In this document: positions 7,130 to 15,916 of the stretch, one piece after another
How positions within the stretch are numbered: the first letter of the stretch is position 1
Layout: each line of letters starts with the position of its first letter
NCBI GenBank assembly: GCA_009775095.1
Contig: VSOZ01000006.1
Location: 62,001-126,000, forward strand
Direction of reading: 5' to 3'
From: Muribaculum sp.
GTDB taxonomy: Bacteria; Bacteroidota; Bacteroidia; Bacteroidales; Muribaculaceae
DNA length: 64,000 nt
Made by a program: the position numbers and the translations under genes
Notes under the pieces: model-generated
Database searches by the model: none
Told to the model about the DNA's origin: nothing
Seen by the model: the letters and a program-made list of their open reading frames with translations, nothing else

Positions 7130-8763
7130 TATTTTGAATTTAAATTATATTTGAATATATAACCGTCTATACGGGCCGATACTGAGTACCGGTCGCCGCT
7201 GCTTATAGAGTCATTGAGTTGGCGCGTCGTGGCTGTAATGCCGGTGAGCAACAGCTTTTTATCGGGATAACCGGGCACTTTAAGCAGAACGGGGGCGAAT
7301 GCAGTTGAGTCGCTTGTGCGTATTAAGCTATCAATGTTGAGCTTACCGCGTGCTTCTGCAGTGCCTACCGATATTCGGCCTGATGCATCGGGCACTACAT
7401 TTTGTATCGGACACATAAAAGGTTTCATGCCGGTGACGCCGAAAGGAATGGCAATCATTTCCGATGGTTCTACTTCAAATCGATATGTTGTCAGCCGGTT
7501 GTCTTTTTTTAAGTTGCTGTGTACTGCTGCGGCCTCATCATAATCTGGAGTTTCTTCTATGACTTCCACCAATTGGGCTTCTTCCTGCTTTGGCTCTTCA
7601 CGTTGAATCATAGTGCCGAGTGTGGCAAAATTAAGCCCGGGTATAATTGACGTAGCCAGCATGACCGCCGTGAATGACAACGGTATCGGGTTTATATGGC
7701 GGCATCTGTCAATGAAAAGATATCCCATCACCGCATAGCACCAGATATTAAATGTCAGCACATACAATCGGTAGGTGGTAAATCCGTACTGATTGATACG
7801 GTAACCTATGGCTACGCTCATAAGAATAAGAAGCGGCAACGTCAACGCCGGGAGTAATGTTTTTATCACACCGCCGAGCGGACGCAGGTTTTTCTCCGAT
7901 AGCGGAAACAGGAAAAATTCCACTACAAGCACTTCGGCCATAAGTGCTGTGACCGACCATGTGACATACCCTTCGGGCAGTTGCCATGTAACAAGTATCT
8001 TTATGCCGTATATGTACAGCACAAGCATGTAGGCACCGAGAAGCGGCAGGAAAAGATATTTTGTAAGCGCTACTATAATGCGTGGCTCTTCGTGTTGGTC
8101 AAGATCAGCGTCGTCAGGATACGGTATGCGCGATATGAAGATCATCAACGGAAGTGCCACAGCAAGCACTACGGCCGATGTCGCCATCATTTGCGCCATA
8201 CTGTCGCCGTATTTCAACAGAAGCAGAAGGGCGAGCATTATTATAAGTATGGCTACTTCGACCGCCGACGATATCAGTGCAGCAATAACCGCTGATACGG
8301 TCTGTTGGTAACTGAAGCACCATGCTCTTATGGAGCTGCCGCGTGAGGGTCTGAAAAATATGGCTATAACCGATGCCGCCACCGCCACGACATGTCCCGC
8401 TATCTCCGCTTCGCCAAAATTGCGTTCGGTCATAAGTATGTACACCAAGTCGCCGATTATCGCTATGTTAACTATAAACTGCACGGCTATTTTCAGGCCT
8501 TCTTTACGCTCGGCATATGGTTCACACCACAGGTATGCCGCAAGTGTAAGCAGCGGACCGAGTACGGCCGTGTATTGATAAGCCGCGTCTACTTTAAAAT
8601 TCCATATTGACATCTCGGCGATAATGACCGCATAGATTATATAGCAGATCGTTACCGGAAACCTGCGGCAGCTTTGCTCGGCCATCAATATTATGTCATG
8701 CAGCGAAAACCGTTTGTCGGGTTCTCGCTGCGGTATGGTCGGGGGCAGGGGAGGAGGTGTCAT
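7129..8763 (-). CDS. DUF4153 domain-containing multipass membrane protein
   Basis: A 544-residue inner-membrane protein with about 11-12 hydrophobic segments between residues 38 and 385, preceded by a Pro-rich N-terminus and followed by a soluble tail of about 150 residues. The segment YGFTTYRLYVLTFNIWCYAV (about 344-363) matches the conserved core of DUF4153. The biochemical role is unknown. It sits 13 bases after prfA and overlaps pyrF by one base, so it is cotranscribed with both, which says little about function. Confidence 0.75.
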   Translation of the reverse strand: MTPPPLPPTIPQREPDKRFSLHDIILMAEQSCRRFPVTICYIIYAVIIAEMSIWNFKVDAAYQYTAVLGPLLTLAAYLWCEPYAERKEGLKIAVQFIVNIAIIGDLVYILMTERNFGEAEIAGHVVAVAASVIAIFFRPSRGSSIRAWCFSYQQTVSAVIAALISSAVEVAILIIMLALLLLLKYGDSMAQMMATSAVVLAVALPLMIFISRIPYPDDADLDQHEEPRIIVALTKYLFLPLLGAYMLVLYIYGIKILVTWQLPEGYVTWSVTALMAEVLVVEFFLFPLSEKNLRPLGGVIKTLLPALTLPLLILMSVAIGYRINQYGFTTYRLYVLTFNIWCYAVMGYLFIDRCRHINPIPLSFTAVMLATSIIPGLNFATLGTMIQREEPKQEEAQLVEVIEETPDYDEAAAVHSNLKKDNRLTTYRFEVEPSEMIAIPFGVTGMKPFMCPIQNVVPDASGRISVGTAEARGKLNIDSLIRTSDSTAFAPVLLKVPGYPDKKLLLTGITATTRQLNDSISSGDRYSVSARIDGYIFKYNLNSK

Positions 8764-8776
8764 AGCGGTTGTAGTT

Positions 8777-9886
8777 TTACAATTCGGATTCTTTCAGCTT
8801 TTCAGCATTTTCAGCAACGATAAGGTGGTCGATACAGTCCTGAATGTCGCCATCCATAAATGCCGACAGGTTGTATATCGTGTAGTTGATACGGTGATCG
8901 GTTATTCGTCCCTGCGGATAATTGTAAGTACGTATCTTGGCAGAGCGGTCGCCTGTTGACACCATGGTTTTGCGGCGCGACGCTATGTCGTCGATATACT
9001 TCTGGTGCTCTTTGTCGTAGATGAACGTACGCAGACGGCTAAGCGCGCGCTCCTTGTTTTTGGGCTGGTCGCGGGTCTCGGTACATTCAATCAATATCTC
9101 CTCCGTTTCACCGGTATTGGGATTTTTCCACATGTAGCGCAGACGCACACCTGACTCTACTTTGTTTACATTCTGGCCGCCGGCACCGCCGCTTCGGAAA
9201 GTATCCCACTTTATTTCACCTTCGTTTATCTCTACGTCAAACTCCTCCGCTTCGGGGAGTACGGCCACCGTAGCCGCCGATGTATGTACACGACCCTGTG
9301 TTTCCGTAGCAGGCACACGTTGCACTCGATGCACGCCGCTCTCATATTTCAATATGCCGTAAACTCCTTCGCCGGTGACGGAAAATACGACTTCCTTAAA
9401 GCCTCCCGCGGTGCCTTCGTTGAAACTTGTCACGGCTACGCTCCATCCTTTGGTTTCGCAATATTTGGTGTACATCTTGAACAGGTCGCCGGCAAATATA
9501 GCCGCTTCGTCACCTCCTGTGCCTCCGCGTATTTCCACAATAGCGTTTTTGCCGTCTTCAGGATCGGCCGGGATAAGCAACAGCTTTATCTCCTCTTCAA
9601 GTTGTGGTATTTTCGCATTGGCCTCTTCAAGTTCTTCTTTAGCCATAGCGCGCAACTCGTCATCATTCTCTGTGTCGAGTACCTCGCGGGCTTCTTTTAT
9701 GTTATTGATAAGTGTACGGTAAGCGCGGGTGGTCTTTGTCAGTTTCTCAAGATCCTTGTACTCCTTTGTGAGTTTTACGTAGCGCTTCATGTCGGCGATG
9801 ACAGCCGGGTCGGTTATGAGTGTGCTCACTTCTTCAAATCGGCTTTCTATGCCGTCGAGACGAGCGAGTAGGGAATTTTCTGCCAT
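8777..9886 (-). CDS. prfA: Peptide chain release factor 1
   Basis: A 369-residue release factor that reads UAA and UAG and triggers peptide release on the ribosome. The GGQ motif lies in RSGGAGGQNVNKVESGVRLR (about 229-248), and RVPATETQGRVHTSAATVAV contains the PAT tripeptide (the PxT discriminator that marks RF1 rather than RF2). The length is normal. It is the first gene of an apparent operon with the DUF4153 protein and pyrF. A weak -7-like TATCTTCG lies about 20 bases upstream. Confidence 0.97.
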   Translation of the reverse strand: MAENSLLARLDGIESRFEEVSTLITDPAVIADMKRYVKLTKEYKDLEKLTKTTRAYRTLINNIKEAREVLDTENDDELRAMAKEELEEANAKIPQLEEEIKLLLIPADPEDGKNAIVEIRGGTGGDEAAIFAGDLFKMYTKYCETKGWSVAVTSFNEGTAGGFKEVVFSVTGEGVYGILKYESGVHRVQRVPATETQGRVHTSAATVAVLPEAEEFDVEINEGEIKWDTFRSGGAGGQNVNKVESGVRLRYMWKNPNTGETEEILIECTETRDQPKNKERALSRLRTFIYDKEHQKYIDDIASRRKTMVSTGDRSAKIRTYNYPQGRITDHRINYTIYNLSAFMDGDIQDCIDHLIVAENAEKLKESEL

Positions 9887-9993
9887 GTCGTGAATATTTT
9901 CCGCGAAGATACGAAATATTCCCCATATTATAATGTACGGCGGTCAACTAAATTGACCGGTCCGATAGCCCGTTTGTCATAATTCAACGGCTC

Positions 9994-10368
9994 TTACTTC
10001 ATCTCATTCTTTTGTGGAAACCAATAATGCCGTTTTTGAGCGGAGATGATGGCAAATACTATCAACCCGATTGAGTGGATGGCGTTAAGAACAAGGAGAT
10101 AGAACCACCATGTAAATCCGGTTCCGCCACAGCTGTTGAAAATAAGATTATACCCAAGTATGGCATTGTAGAGTAGCATAACCAAAAGATTGCTCAAAGC
10201 CGCCTTTGGTCTGATTCGGTGGCAAAGCCATGTCGATAGCAGCGACAACGCAAAGGCTATGCCGAGAATCGCCGTGTCTTCATTCCAACTGCAATAAGCT
10301 ATGACAATCATCATCAGCCCCGCCAATGCCGTCCAGACTATCCGGAATCGTTTATCAATAGGTTTCAT
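9994..10368 (-). CDS. Hypothetical four-helix membrane protein of the MKLTDK-start group
   Basis: A 124-residue protein, nearly all hydrophobic, with four likely membrane helices (about 9-28, 33-50, 56-78, 85-108) and a basic C-terminus. The N-terminus MKPIDKRFRIV resembles the MKLTDKRFGIV start of the gene at 12401 at both protein and DNA level. The start overlaps the stop of the TPR gene by four bases (ATGA), so translation is coupled. It is the last gene of the 11-gene accessory operon. No family is recognised; the context suggests an immunity or envelope role (inference). Confidence 0.6.
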   Translation of the reverse strand: MKPIDKRFRIVWTALAGLMMIVIAYCSWNEDTAILGIAFALSLLSTWLCHRIRPKAALSNLLVMLLYNAILGYNLIFNSCGGTGFTWWFYLLVLNAIHSIGLIVFAIISAQKRHYWFPQKNEMK

Positions 10369-11408
10369 GGTCGAAGATATAACTGGTTCAAATTTATAAT
10401 TTCCGTAACTTGGAGTTTTGGTATAACCGTATGAATATACATATAATAATCGTAGCCAAACTTGACGAGAAAATTATGCGCCATATTAGAGAATATCGCC
10501 CAACAACATTCTCGCAGACATAGGAGAAGATAGTCCGGACAGTCATTTAGTGGAATTCTTATCCCTTGACGTATTGTCTTTGCTCTTTCAATTAGACCAT
10601 GATTCAGTTTGAGACTATTGACTGAATTTACAATATCCGTCGAATCACCTTCAATGTAACTCACTGTAAGATACGAACAACCGGCCCGCTTTGCCAACTC
10701 GATAGCAGTATTAATATATCTGTTCTCTATTTCTATATACTCTTCGGATGTAAGGATTCCGTCTGCAAACGATTTGCCGATATCGGAGATTGAAGTCCAT
10801 TCATTATGAATGTAGGCGGCTTTGGAATCATAAAACTGCGGACTATATTTTGAAATAGAATAATCCCAGTTGGTATCGCCAATAATCATATCTAACCATT
10901 TCAGATGTGCATTAACTTGCTTGACGGAGAAATCGCTATATAGCCCCTGCCTTCTTATAGACTTATGAGTTTGAAATAAATCTCGTGCCTCAAGATTATT
11001 ACCTTTCTGCTGATAAATAAGTGCCCTCATGTACCGGCTGTCATTCAGTAGCGATTCTGCCAACATTTTTCCTTCTCCATGTTCATAATAAGCAAGATAA
11101 TCCACTTCGCAAGCTATGATTGAATCAAATATTTCAGCCGCCTCATCCAACTTATCATTCGCACATAATGCACTTCCGTAAAAATACCTTACCCAATAAT
11201 CTTCAGGGGCTAAGTTATATGCCTCATGCGCATGGGCCAATGCTTCATCGTATTTCCCTAATTGATAACATGCACCTGACAACTCAGTCATAAAATAATA
11301 CTCATCAGGGTAATCCGATAACAATCTAAGAAGGTATGTCCGCAGACACCTGAAATCACCGGTTTGCTTCAACCGATTGATTTTAGATTGTATTTTTGTC
11401 GTATTCAT
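10365..11408 (-). CDS. TPR-repeat protein with an unknown C-terminal domain
   Basis: A 347-residue soluble protein. Residues about 35-130 contain TPR-like helix pairs (GKYDEALAHAHEAYNLAPED and the following ANDKLDEAAEIFDSII), normally protein-binding. The C-terminal half (about 170-347) contains LLLCLRECCWAIFSNMAHNF and FGYDYYMYIH, which I do not place in a named family. Unusually for this window, a Shine-Dalgarno-like GGAGG stands 8 bases before the ATG (plus-strand CCTCC near 11417). It lies in the accessory operon and overlaps the next gene by four bases. Confidence 0.7.
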   Translation of the reverse strand: MNTTKIQSKINRLKQTGDFRCLRTYLLRLLSDYPDEYYFMTELSGACYQLGKYDEALAHAHEAYNLAPEDYWVRYFYGSALCANDKLDEAAEIFDSIIACEVDYLAYYEHGEGKMLAESLLNDSRYMRALIYQQKGNNLEARDLFQTHKSIRRQGLYSDFSVKQVNAHLKWLDMIIGDTNWDYSISKYSPQFYDSKAAYIHNEWTSISDIGKSFADGILTSEEYIEIENRYINTAIELAKRAGCSYLTVSYIEGDSTDIVNSVNSLKLNHGLIERAKTIRQGIRIPLNDCPDYLLLCLRECCWAIFSNMAHNFLVKFGYDYYMYIHTVIPKLQVTEIINLNQLYLRP

Positions 11409-11465
11409 AATTCAGTCCTCCAAGTTAATATTAATCAAAAATTTCGTTTCTCTGTGGTACTCTCA

Positions 11466-11837
11466 TTATATCACATTATAACTATCTGGGGTGAGAATAT
11501 CTATGATATGCTCGGTTGTCTTTATGGCAAAATGCCGGACTTTGAAGGAATCGCCATATAGCACTTTCATACCGGATTGCATTAGCCGGTTATAATATTC
11601 GGAGTTTTCAACCTCGTATAACGGTGCTATACCTGCACCCTCCGGTATATCGTTGAGTCTGAAATGTTCCAAAGTTACGCGATACGCGAACACTTCTTTG
11701 AACTCAATCCTTACTATCCCATTGTTGTCGAACCGTTCCAGCTCGACAATAAGATCCGTCGCATTATAGTCTATTGAATTGACCGAACACTCGCAGTCAA
11801 TTATCCGGATAGGATTCCATATTTCGTGATTTGCCAT
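11466..11837 (-). CDS. Hypothetical small soluble protein (123 aa)
   Basis: No signal peptide or membrane segment. The sequence alternates beta-like segments (TDLIVELERF, IVRIEFKEVFAYRVTLEHF) and ends with SFKVRHFAIKTTEHIIDILT. Its size, single-domain look and position in a run of unrelated small genes are what one expects of a polymorphic-toxin immunity protein, but no family is recognised. It starts four bases after the stop of the membrane gene upstream. Confidence 0.6.
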   Translation of the reverse strand: MANHEIWNPIRIIDCECSVNSIDYNATDLIVELERFDNNGIVRIEFKEVFAYRVTLEHFRLNDIPEGAGIAPLYEVENSEYYNRLMQSGMKVLYGDSFKVRHFAIKTTEHIIDILTPDSYNVI

Positions 11838-11841
11838 ATTG

Positions 11842-12408
11842 TTATGCGCCTTTGTAAATCAAAATTTTATAATCTTTCTTTATCAGATATGTTGCCAATT
11901 CTCCTTTGAGGTATAATTTCGTGGCAGCATACACAGTCAGTTGATTATTGCCTCGCAGTGCGGCGCAATACACGATAATGTTTGCGATTGGAATCATTAT
12001 CAAAGCCGAGTATATGACATTGACCCGATATTGTAGCAATTCATATTGCGTGTATCTAAATCTTATAAAATACAAGTTAAGAAGATACACATTGAAGTAT
12101 CCTAAACTCAGGAAAATCCAAAACCGTATTCTTTTATTCCATACAATAGATATGAGTTGATTATATATGTTCAGAGAGTACATAATCTGCCACAATGCCA
12201 TATGCGATAAAATCACAAGGACAATGGCGTAAGCACTTAGAATCTTAATTACCAGTAATAATGTCGTACTATAATCAAATAGCATAACTATTGCAGAAAT
12301 GAGAAGAATCCATAAATCAACTGCAAGAAGAATGGCAAATGCAATAAATAGCCATAAAAACAGCCGATTGATTGCACTACCACATTTATGCCATAATTGT
12401 TTATTCAT
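11842..12408 (-). CDS. Hypothetical membrane protein (188 aa)
   Basis: Four to five predicted membrane helices (about 15-43, 48-75, 93-115, 128-148) and a short basic soluble tail. No conserved motif is recognised. The start overlaps the preceding lipoprotein gene by eight bases, so both lie in the same accessory operon. Confidence 0.6.
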   Translation of the reverse strand: MNKQLWHKCGSAINRLFLWLFIAFAILLAVDLWILLISAIVMLFDYSTTLLLVIKILSAYAIVLVILSHMALWQIMYSLNIYNQLISIVWNKRIRFWIFLSLGYFNVYLLNLYFIRFRYTQYELLQYRVNVIYSALIMIPIANIIVYCAALRGNNQLTVYAATKLYLKGELATYLIKKDYKILIYKGA

Positions 12409-12796
12409 ATTTCCTATGTTTCATTCGGTTTAAATCGATTCTTTCAGCTGTCAATACGCTATCTCTCTGATAAGCTGTTAACGGCCCTAAATAAATATCT
12501 CCGGCTTCCAGTTCACGGTTCTCTGATGCTATAATCCAATATACGTCACCCGATTGTTTGAGTACGATATATTTTCGATTCCACCAAGCCTGTTCGATAT
12601 GAGGGATAAAATTAGGATTACCTTTATATCCAAGTTTCTCAGCAAATATCGGATAATCCGTTTCTTTTTCTCCATATAACCCCTCACCGTATGTAAACAC
12701 TGAATAATTGTCGGTTATGTCTTGCCTGTCACTGCACGCCATCAAGACATACACTAAAATAATCACTATCCCAAATCGCTTATCGGTCAGTTTCAT
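12401..12796 (-). CDS. Putative lipoprotein of the MKLTDK-start group
   Basis: A 131-residue protein beginning MKLTDKRFGIVIILVYVLMAC: a hydrophobic signal and a lipobox (LMAC, Cys21) predict lipidation and export. The mature part has YSVFTYGEGLYGEKETDYPI and a C-terminal region ending in MKHRKYE; no family is recognised. The first 17 bases overlap the end of the PH-domain gene, with that gene's TAA stop inside codons 5-6 (GATAAG). This seam recurs at 14135-14151. Confidence 0.65.
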   Translation of the reverse strand: MKLTDKRFGIVIILVYVLMACSDRQDITDNYSVFTYGEGLYGEKETDYPIFAEKLGYKGNPNFIPHIEQAWWNRKYIVLKQSGDVYWIIASENRELEAGDIYLGPLTAYQRDSVLTAERIDLNRMKHRKYE

Positions 12797-13337
12797 TGTT
12801 GTTGAGGCGTTTTCGAGTTGATGTTATGTTCGATGTTGATAGACCACGTTCACTACGATATGCAATATTGGAGTTTATGTCTTGTAACATATCCACGAAT
12901 GAATCCTCATTCTCCGGCGATACATAGATATAACTGCTTCTATCATAAATGATACGAAGTTTGATGTAAGATGCTGAATAATTTCGGCCACTTTCAACCC
13001 AAAATTTTCCTCTTTGGATTTTCTTGATACTGTCAATGTTGATGACCAATGATTTCAATGGTGTCGAAACACGTAAATTTTTGTCATCTATCGTATATGT
13101 AATGTTTTTCCATATATATCGGGCTAAAAGTACAATTATCAAAAATGGGATAGCCCCCCAAAGCACGGCAAATAAGCCCCATAAGATAGTAGGAGCCACG
13201 ACAAGTATGATGGCATCAAATATGCACCACATTATAATCGGCCATGTGAACATTCGTTTATCTACATTGCATCGAAACACAGCATAGTGTTTGTGTTTGG
13301 GGATATATGAGGGAATAGCGGTCGATCTGTTATCCAC
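12780..13337 (-). CDS. Membrane protein with a YyaB-like PH domain (bPH_4 type)
   Basis: A 185-residue protein with two membrane helices (about 31-50 and 52-72) followed by a beta-rich domain (about 75-155). The pattern YTIDDKNLRVSTPLKSLVIN, IDSIKKIQ and then YIYVSPENEDSFVDML fits bacterial PH domains of the YyaB/SunI kind. SunI is a membrane immunity protein against the bacteriocin sublancin, so an immunity role is possible here, by analogy only. The last residues NNETDR and the stop overlap the next gene's MKLTDK start. Confidence 0.65.
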   Translation of the reverse strand: MDNRSTAIPSYIPKHKHYAVFRCNVDKRMFTWPIIMWCIFDAIILVVAPTILWGLFAVLWGAIPFLIIVLLARYIWKNITYTIDDKNLRVSTPLKSLVINIDSIKKIQRGKFWVESGRNYSASYIKLRIIYDRSSYIYVSPENEDSFVDMLQDINSNIAYRSERGLSTSNITSTRKRLNNNETDR

Positions 13338-13353
13338 GATTATAATATTTTTG

Positions 13354-13785
13354 TCATTTTACTAAAATACCTTCAAGCTGATATGGTTGTATCACATAAT
13401 GCATCATCAACCAATTCATGAGAACGAACCAAATAAAGACGGCAGGAAGCAACGAAAACAAAAGCCATTTCGGAAATGTGTATTTACTGCGCTGATTAAC
13501 TTGTACGGTTTTTAATTGTTGGATTCTTTTTTTATTGAATCTGCCAAATGTCCATATCAAGATTGACATGGCATATAATAACAGTATTATGGCATCAATA
13601 TTCTTTTCTTCCATACGGAATAATTCCGCGCAGAAGATAGGAATAGGGGAAAAGAGCAATCCTATCAACAAACCAACATACAGACATGCCGTAAAGCGGG
13701 CAGGGTCTTTCTTTTTCAAATATGTATCATAGATACGCATATATAAATGATTTATTATTCCCAGTGGTTTATCGGTCAGTTTCAT
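13354..13785 (-). CDS. Hypothetical membrane protein of the MKLTDK-start group
   Basis: A 143-residue protein starting MKLTDKPLGI, with three membrane helices (about 31-53, 62-82, 108-130) and a basic loop between the second and third. It begins three bases after the stop of the gene at 13789. The first 18 bases differ from those of the gene at 12401 at one position, though the proteins otherwise look unrelated. Function unknown. Confidence 0.6.
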   Translation of the reverse strand: MKLTDKPLGIINHLYMRIYDTYLKKKDPARFTACLYVGLLIGLLFSPIPIFCAELFRMEEKNIDAIILLLYAMSILIWTFGRFNKKRIQQLKTVQVNQRSKYTFPKWLLFSLLPAVFIWFVLMNWLMMHYVIQPYQLEGILVK

Positions 13786-13788
13786 GAA

Positions 13789-14151
13789 TCATCCTTTCGT
13801 ACATTTGATTATTATCACACAAAGAACTATTCCGAGTATAATAGGAAGAATCGTAGTCCAGAAGCAGAGGCCAAAGCGTTTTTTACTATTTATAGCTGTG
13901 GTTTCATAATCAAAAGAGCATTTGCAGCCGCTGAAATGGTTGATTGATTCAGCCATACGATTCTGATTATAGGAAATACCGGATATCCAAACAGTGCTTA
14001 AGTTAACATTACCGACAATCAGACAATAACTGCCATAATTCATAATAGTCCACAGGCTGTCTGTATCAGCAATACGCTTGATGGAATACTTGTAGCGCAT
14101 TTCTGCGGATCGGGCAAGTAGTGTAGATATTTCTTTATCGTTCGGTTTCAT
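13789..14151 (-). CDS. Hypothetical C-tail-anchored protein (MKPNDK start)
   Basis: A protein of 120 residues if started at 14151 (MKPNDKEIS); an in-frame ATG at 14184 would add 11 residues and overlap the upstream gene further. The soluble part has RYKYSIKRIADTDSLWTIMN, loosely like DUF2750-type small proteins, and the C-terminus has a single membrane helix (about 95-115) ending in CTKG. The 17-base overlap with the upstream gene reproduces the seam seen at 12780-12796, which favours the 14151 start. Confidence 0.6.
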   Translation of the reverse strand: MKPNDKEISTLLARSAEMRYKYSIKRIADTDSLWTIMNYGSYCLIVGNVNLSTVWISGISYNQNRMAESINHFSGCKCSFDYETTAINSKKRFGLCFWTTILPIILGIVLCVIIIKCTKG

Positions 14152-15211
14152 CTTCCATTCCAAGTCGGTTGCCCATTTTATCAATCCAATACCAGCTATT
14201 GCTTACCCAATAGTGGTATTCTCCATCACTTCCGATTACAGTTTCAAGATGACCGCTGTTCGTAACTCTTGCACGGCCATTATGAAAAGGGAAACCAAAT
14301 GCAAAGCGAGGAGGTATTATCACCGCATTGTTTGCTGTGGCATATCCTATTCTTCCATCACTATCCACAATTCGATACCGTCCATCAGAGACATAATCAT
14401 CGCCATTGTCATATTGATATGGCAGAAAACCAGACTCAGCCACAGAGGGGTAATGGTGATCCGTAGTCACGACCAACATTTTCTCAGCTTTTTTATAATA
14501 CTCGGTGGGTATAAGTAAAAGTTTCTTGGTGTCAATGGCTACGGCATCTACTACACTGTCTATCCTCAGGATATTCGAGACATATTTTATGGCTCCGGTT
14601 TCTCCGACCAATCGACCGGGACGCTCCATTATAATGCCGCAGTTTTCACCGTCAACAATCACCTGCACGGTTGTCGGTTTCGTAGTTACCCTGCACAATC
14701 CATTGTATAGAATGTTGCCGTAGCAAATAGTTGAGTCTATTAAATCAACTTTTTTTATATCATATTCCCGCAACACCGGCATCGCTTCACAGACCAATGA
14801 TTCCAATGAGATATCACCAAATGGTGACTGATACCATATATCCGGATAATTCACATCAGCTATTAAACTGTCAACAATCCACAATGGATTTTTCCACTCT
14901 CCGCCATCCTCCATTTCAATCAGCAGGTTTGACTTTGCGAGAGCAAATGTATCCTTGTAACCCATATATTGAAATCGAAATAACTGATTCTCCGGGACTG
15001 ACACCGTAAACAATCCCGAAATATCCGTTACCACCAGAGCACTGTCTTTTTTATCGGCACAAGTGGCATATACACAAGCCCCTATCAGCGGCTCGCCATT
15101 ATATTTGTCAACCACACGTCCGCTGACACTGACATTGCGTGCATAAACACTTATGCAAACCGACAGCAGTAACCCGCATATAATCATATATTTTGTATCA
15201 GTCAGCTTCAT
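14135..15211 (-). CDS. Secreted protein: carboxypeptidase-regulatory-like domain plus WG-repeat-like C-terminus
   Basis: A 358-residue protein. The N-terminal signal (MKLTDTKYMIICGLLLSVCI, cut near residue 24) is followed by a domain (about 28-95) with VSGRVVDKYNGEPLIGACVY and a GLFTVSVP turn, typical of the Ig-like CarboxypepD_reg fold common in Bacteroidetes envelope proteins. The C-terminal third (YRIVDSDGRIGYATANNAVI, then PPRFAFGFPFHNGRARV) looks like WG repeats. The start overlaps the upstream gene by 14 bases and the end overlaps the downstream start by 17. Role unknown, probably periplasmic or surface. Confidence 0.7.
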   Translation of the reverse strand: MKLTDTKYMIICGLLLSVCISVYARNVSVSGRVVDKYNGEPLIGACVYATCADKKDSALVVTDISGLFTVSVPENQLFRFQYMGYKDTFALAKSNLLIEMEDGGEWKNPLWIVDSLIADVNYPDIWYQSPFGDISLESLVCEAMPVLREYDIKKVDLIDSTICYGNILYNGLCRVTTKPTTVQVIVDGENCGIIMERPGRLVGETGAIKYVSNILRIDSVVDAVAIDTKKLLLIPTEYYKKAEKMLVVTTDHHYPSVAESGFLPYQYDNGDDYVSDGRYRIVDSDGRIGYATANNAVIIPPRFAFGFPFHNGRARVTNSGHLETVIGSDGEYHYWVSNSWYWIDKMGNRLGMEDETER

Positions 15212-15914
15212 ATATCAATTTCCCGTTTTCTTTATAATTCCAGAACTTACGATAGCAGTTGCCATGTTCGTCATAATATTCCCATTCTCCGAATTCTTTC
15301 ACATAATGAAGGCGGCTGTTAGCGCGATATGCGACCCATCCCTCCATATTTAATGTGTCGGCTGTGTAACCTCTTACATAGGCTATCGAATCGGGTGTGT
15401 CCTCGGTATCATAATCCAGTATTGAAGTGACGTTATCATTGATTCCTAAACTATCAAACTCCAACTGCATGTTTTCACGTGGCGCATAATACACCTTATT
15501 AATGCCTCGTATGGTATCAATATTTATTGGTGGCTCAAACTCCCAGCAAGCATAATCATACCATTTTTTATCTTCTGACACATACTGCCATAGTTTCCTA
15601 TCCTTATTCCAATACTCAAGCACATAGTCCAAGTCTGCGCATTTAATCAAATCCACCGAATGCCCATAATACTTATACAGTCCCGGCAGTTGCTCAAAGC
15701 CTATTTCCGATAACGACTCCGGAAGCCGATTATACTGTGCTATGTAGTTATTTATCCTTTTAACAATTTCATTCCGATTAATTTCATTATGTCCATTTTC
15801 GGGCGGATAGCCCATAAACAACTGCGGATAAAATGCCAACAGACAACAAACAGTCAAGATCAATACAATTACTGTTCCAACAGTAATACCTGTTATCTTA
15901 TGACTACGTTTCAT
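15198..15914 (-). CDS. Hypothetical single-pass membrane protein (238 aa)
   Basis: One N-terminal membrane helix (about 9-31) followed by an extracytoplasmic domain of about 200 residues rich in Tyr, Asp and Trp. Residues 47-75 (NEIVKRINNYIAQYNRLPES) look like the helix after the anchor in pseudopilin-like proteins; the C-terminus resembles a MORN-like motif (YYDEHGNCYRKFWNYKENGK). No family is named with confidence. It starts two bases before the previous stop in the same operon. Confidence 0.6.
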   Translation of the reverse strand: MKRSHKITGITVGTVIVLILTVCCLLAFYPQLFMGYPPENGHNEINRNEIVKRINNYIAQYNRLPESLSEIGFEQLPGLYKYYGHSVDLIKCADLDYVLEYWNKDRKLWQYVSEDKKWYDYACWEFEPPINIDTIRGINKVYYAPRENMQLEFDSLGINDNVTSILDYDTEDTPDSIAYVRGYTADTLNMEGWVAYRANSRLHYVKEFGEWEYYDEHGNCYRKFWNYKENGKLIYEAD

Positions 15915-15916
15915 AT

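Noticed and set aside
9284..9871. Plus-strand ORF of 195 codons opposite prfA
   Set aside because: Antisense to a well-supported essential gene, with no domain pattern.
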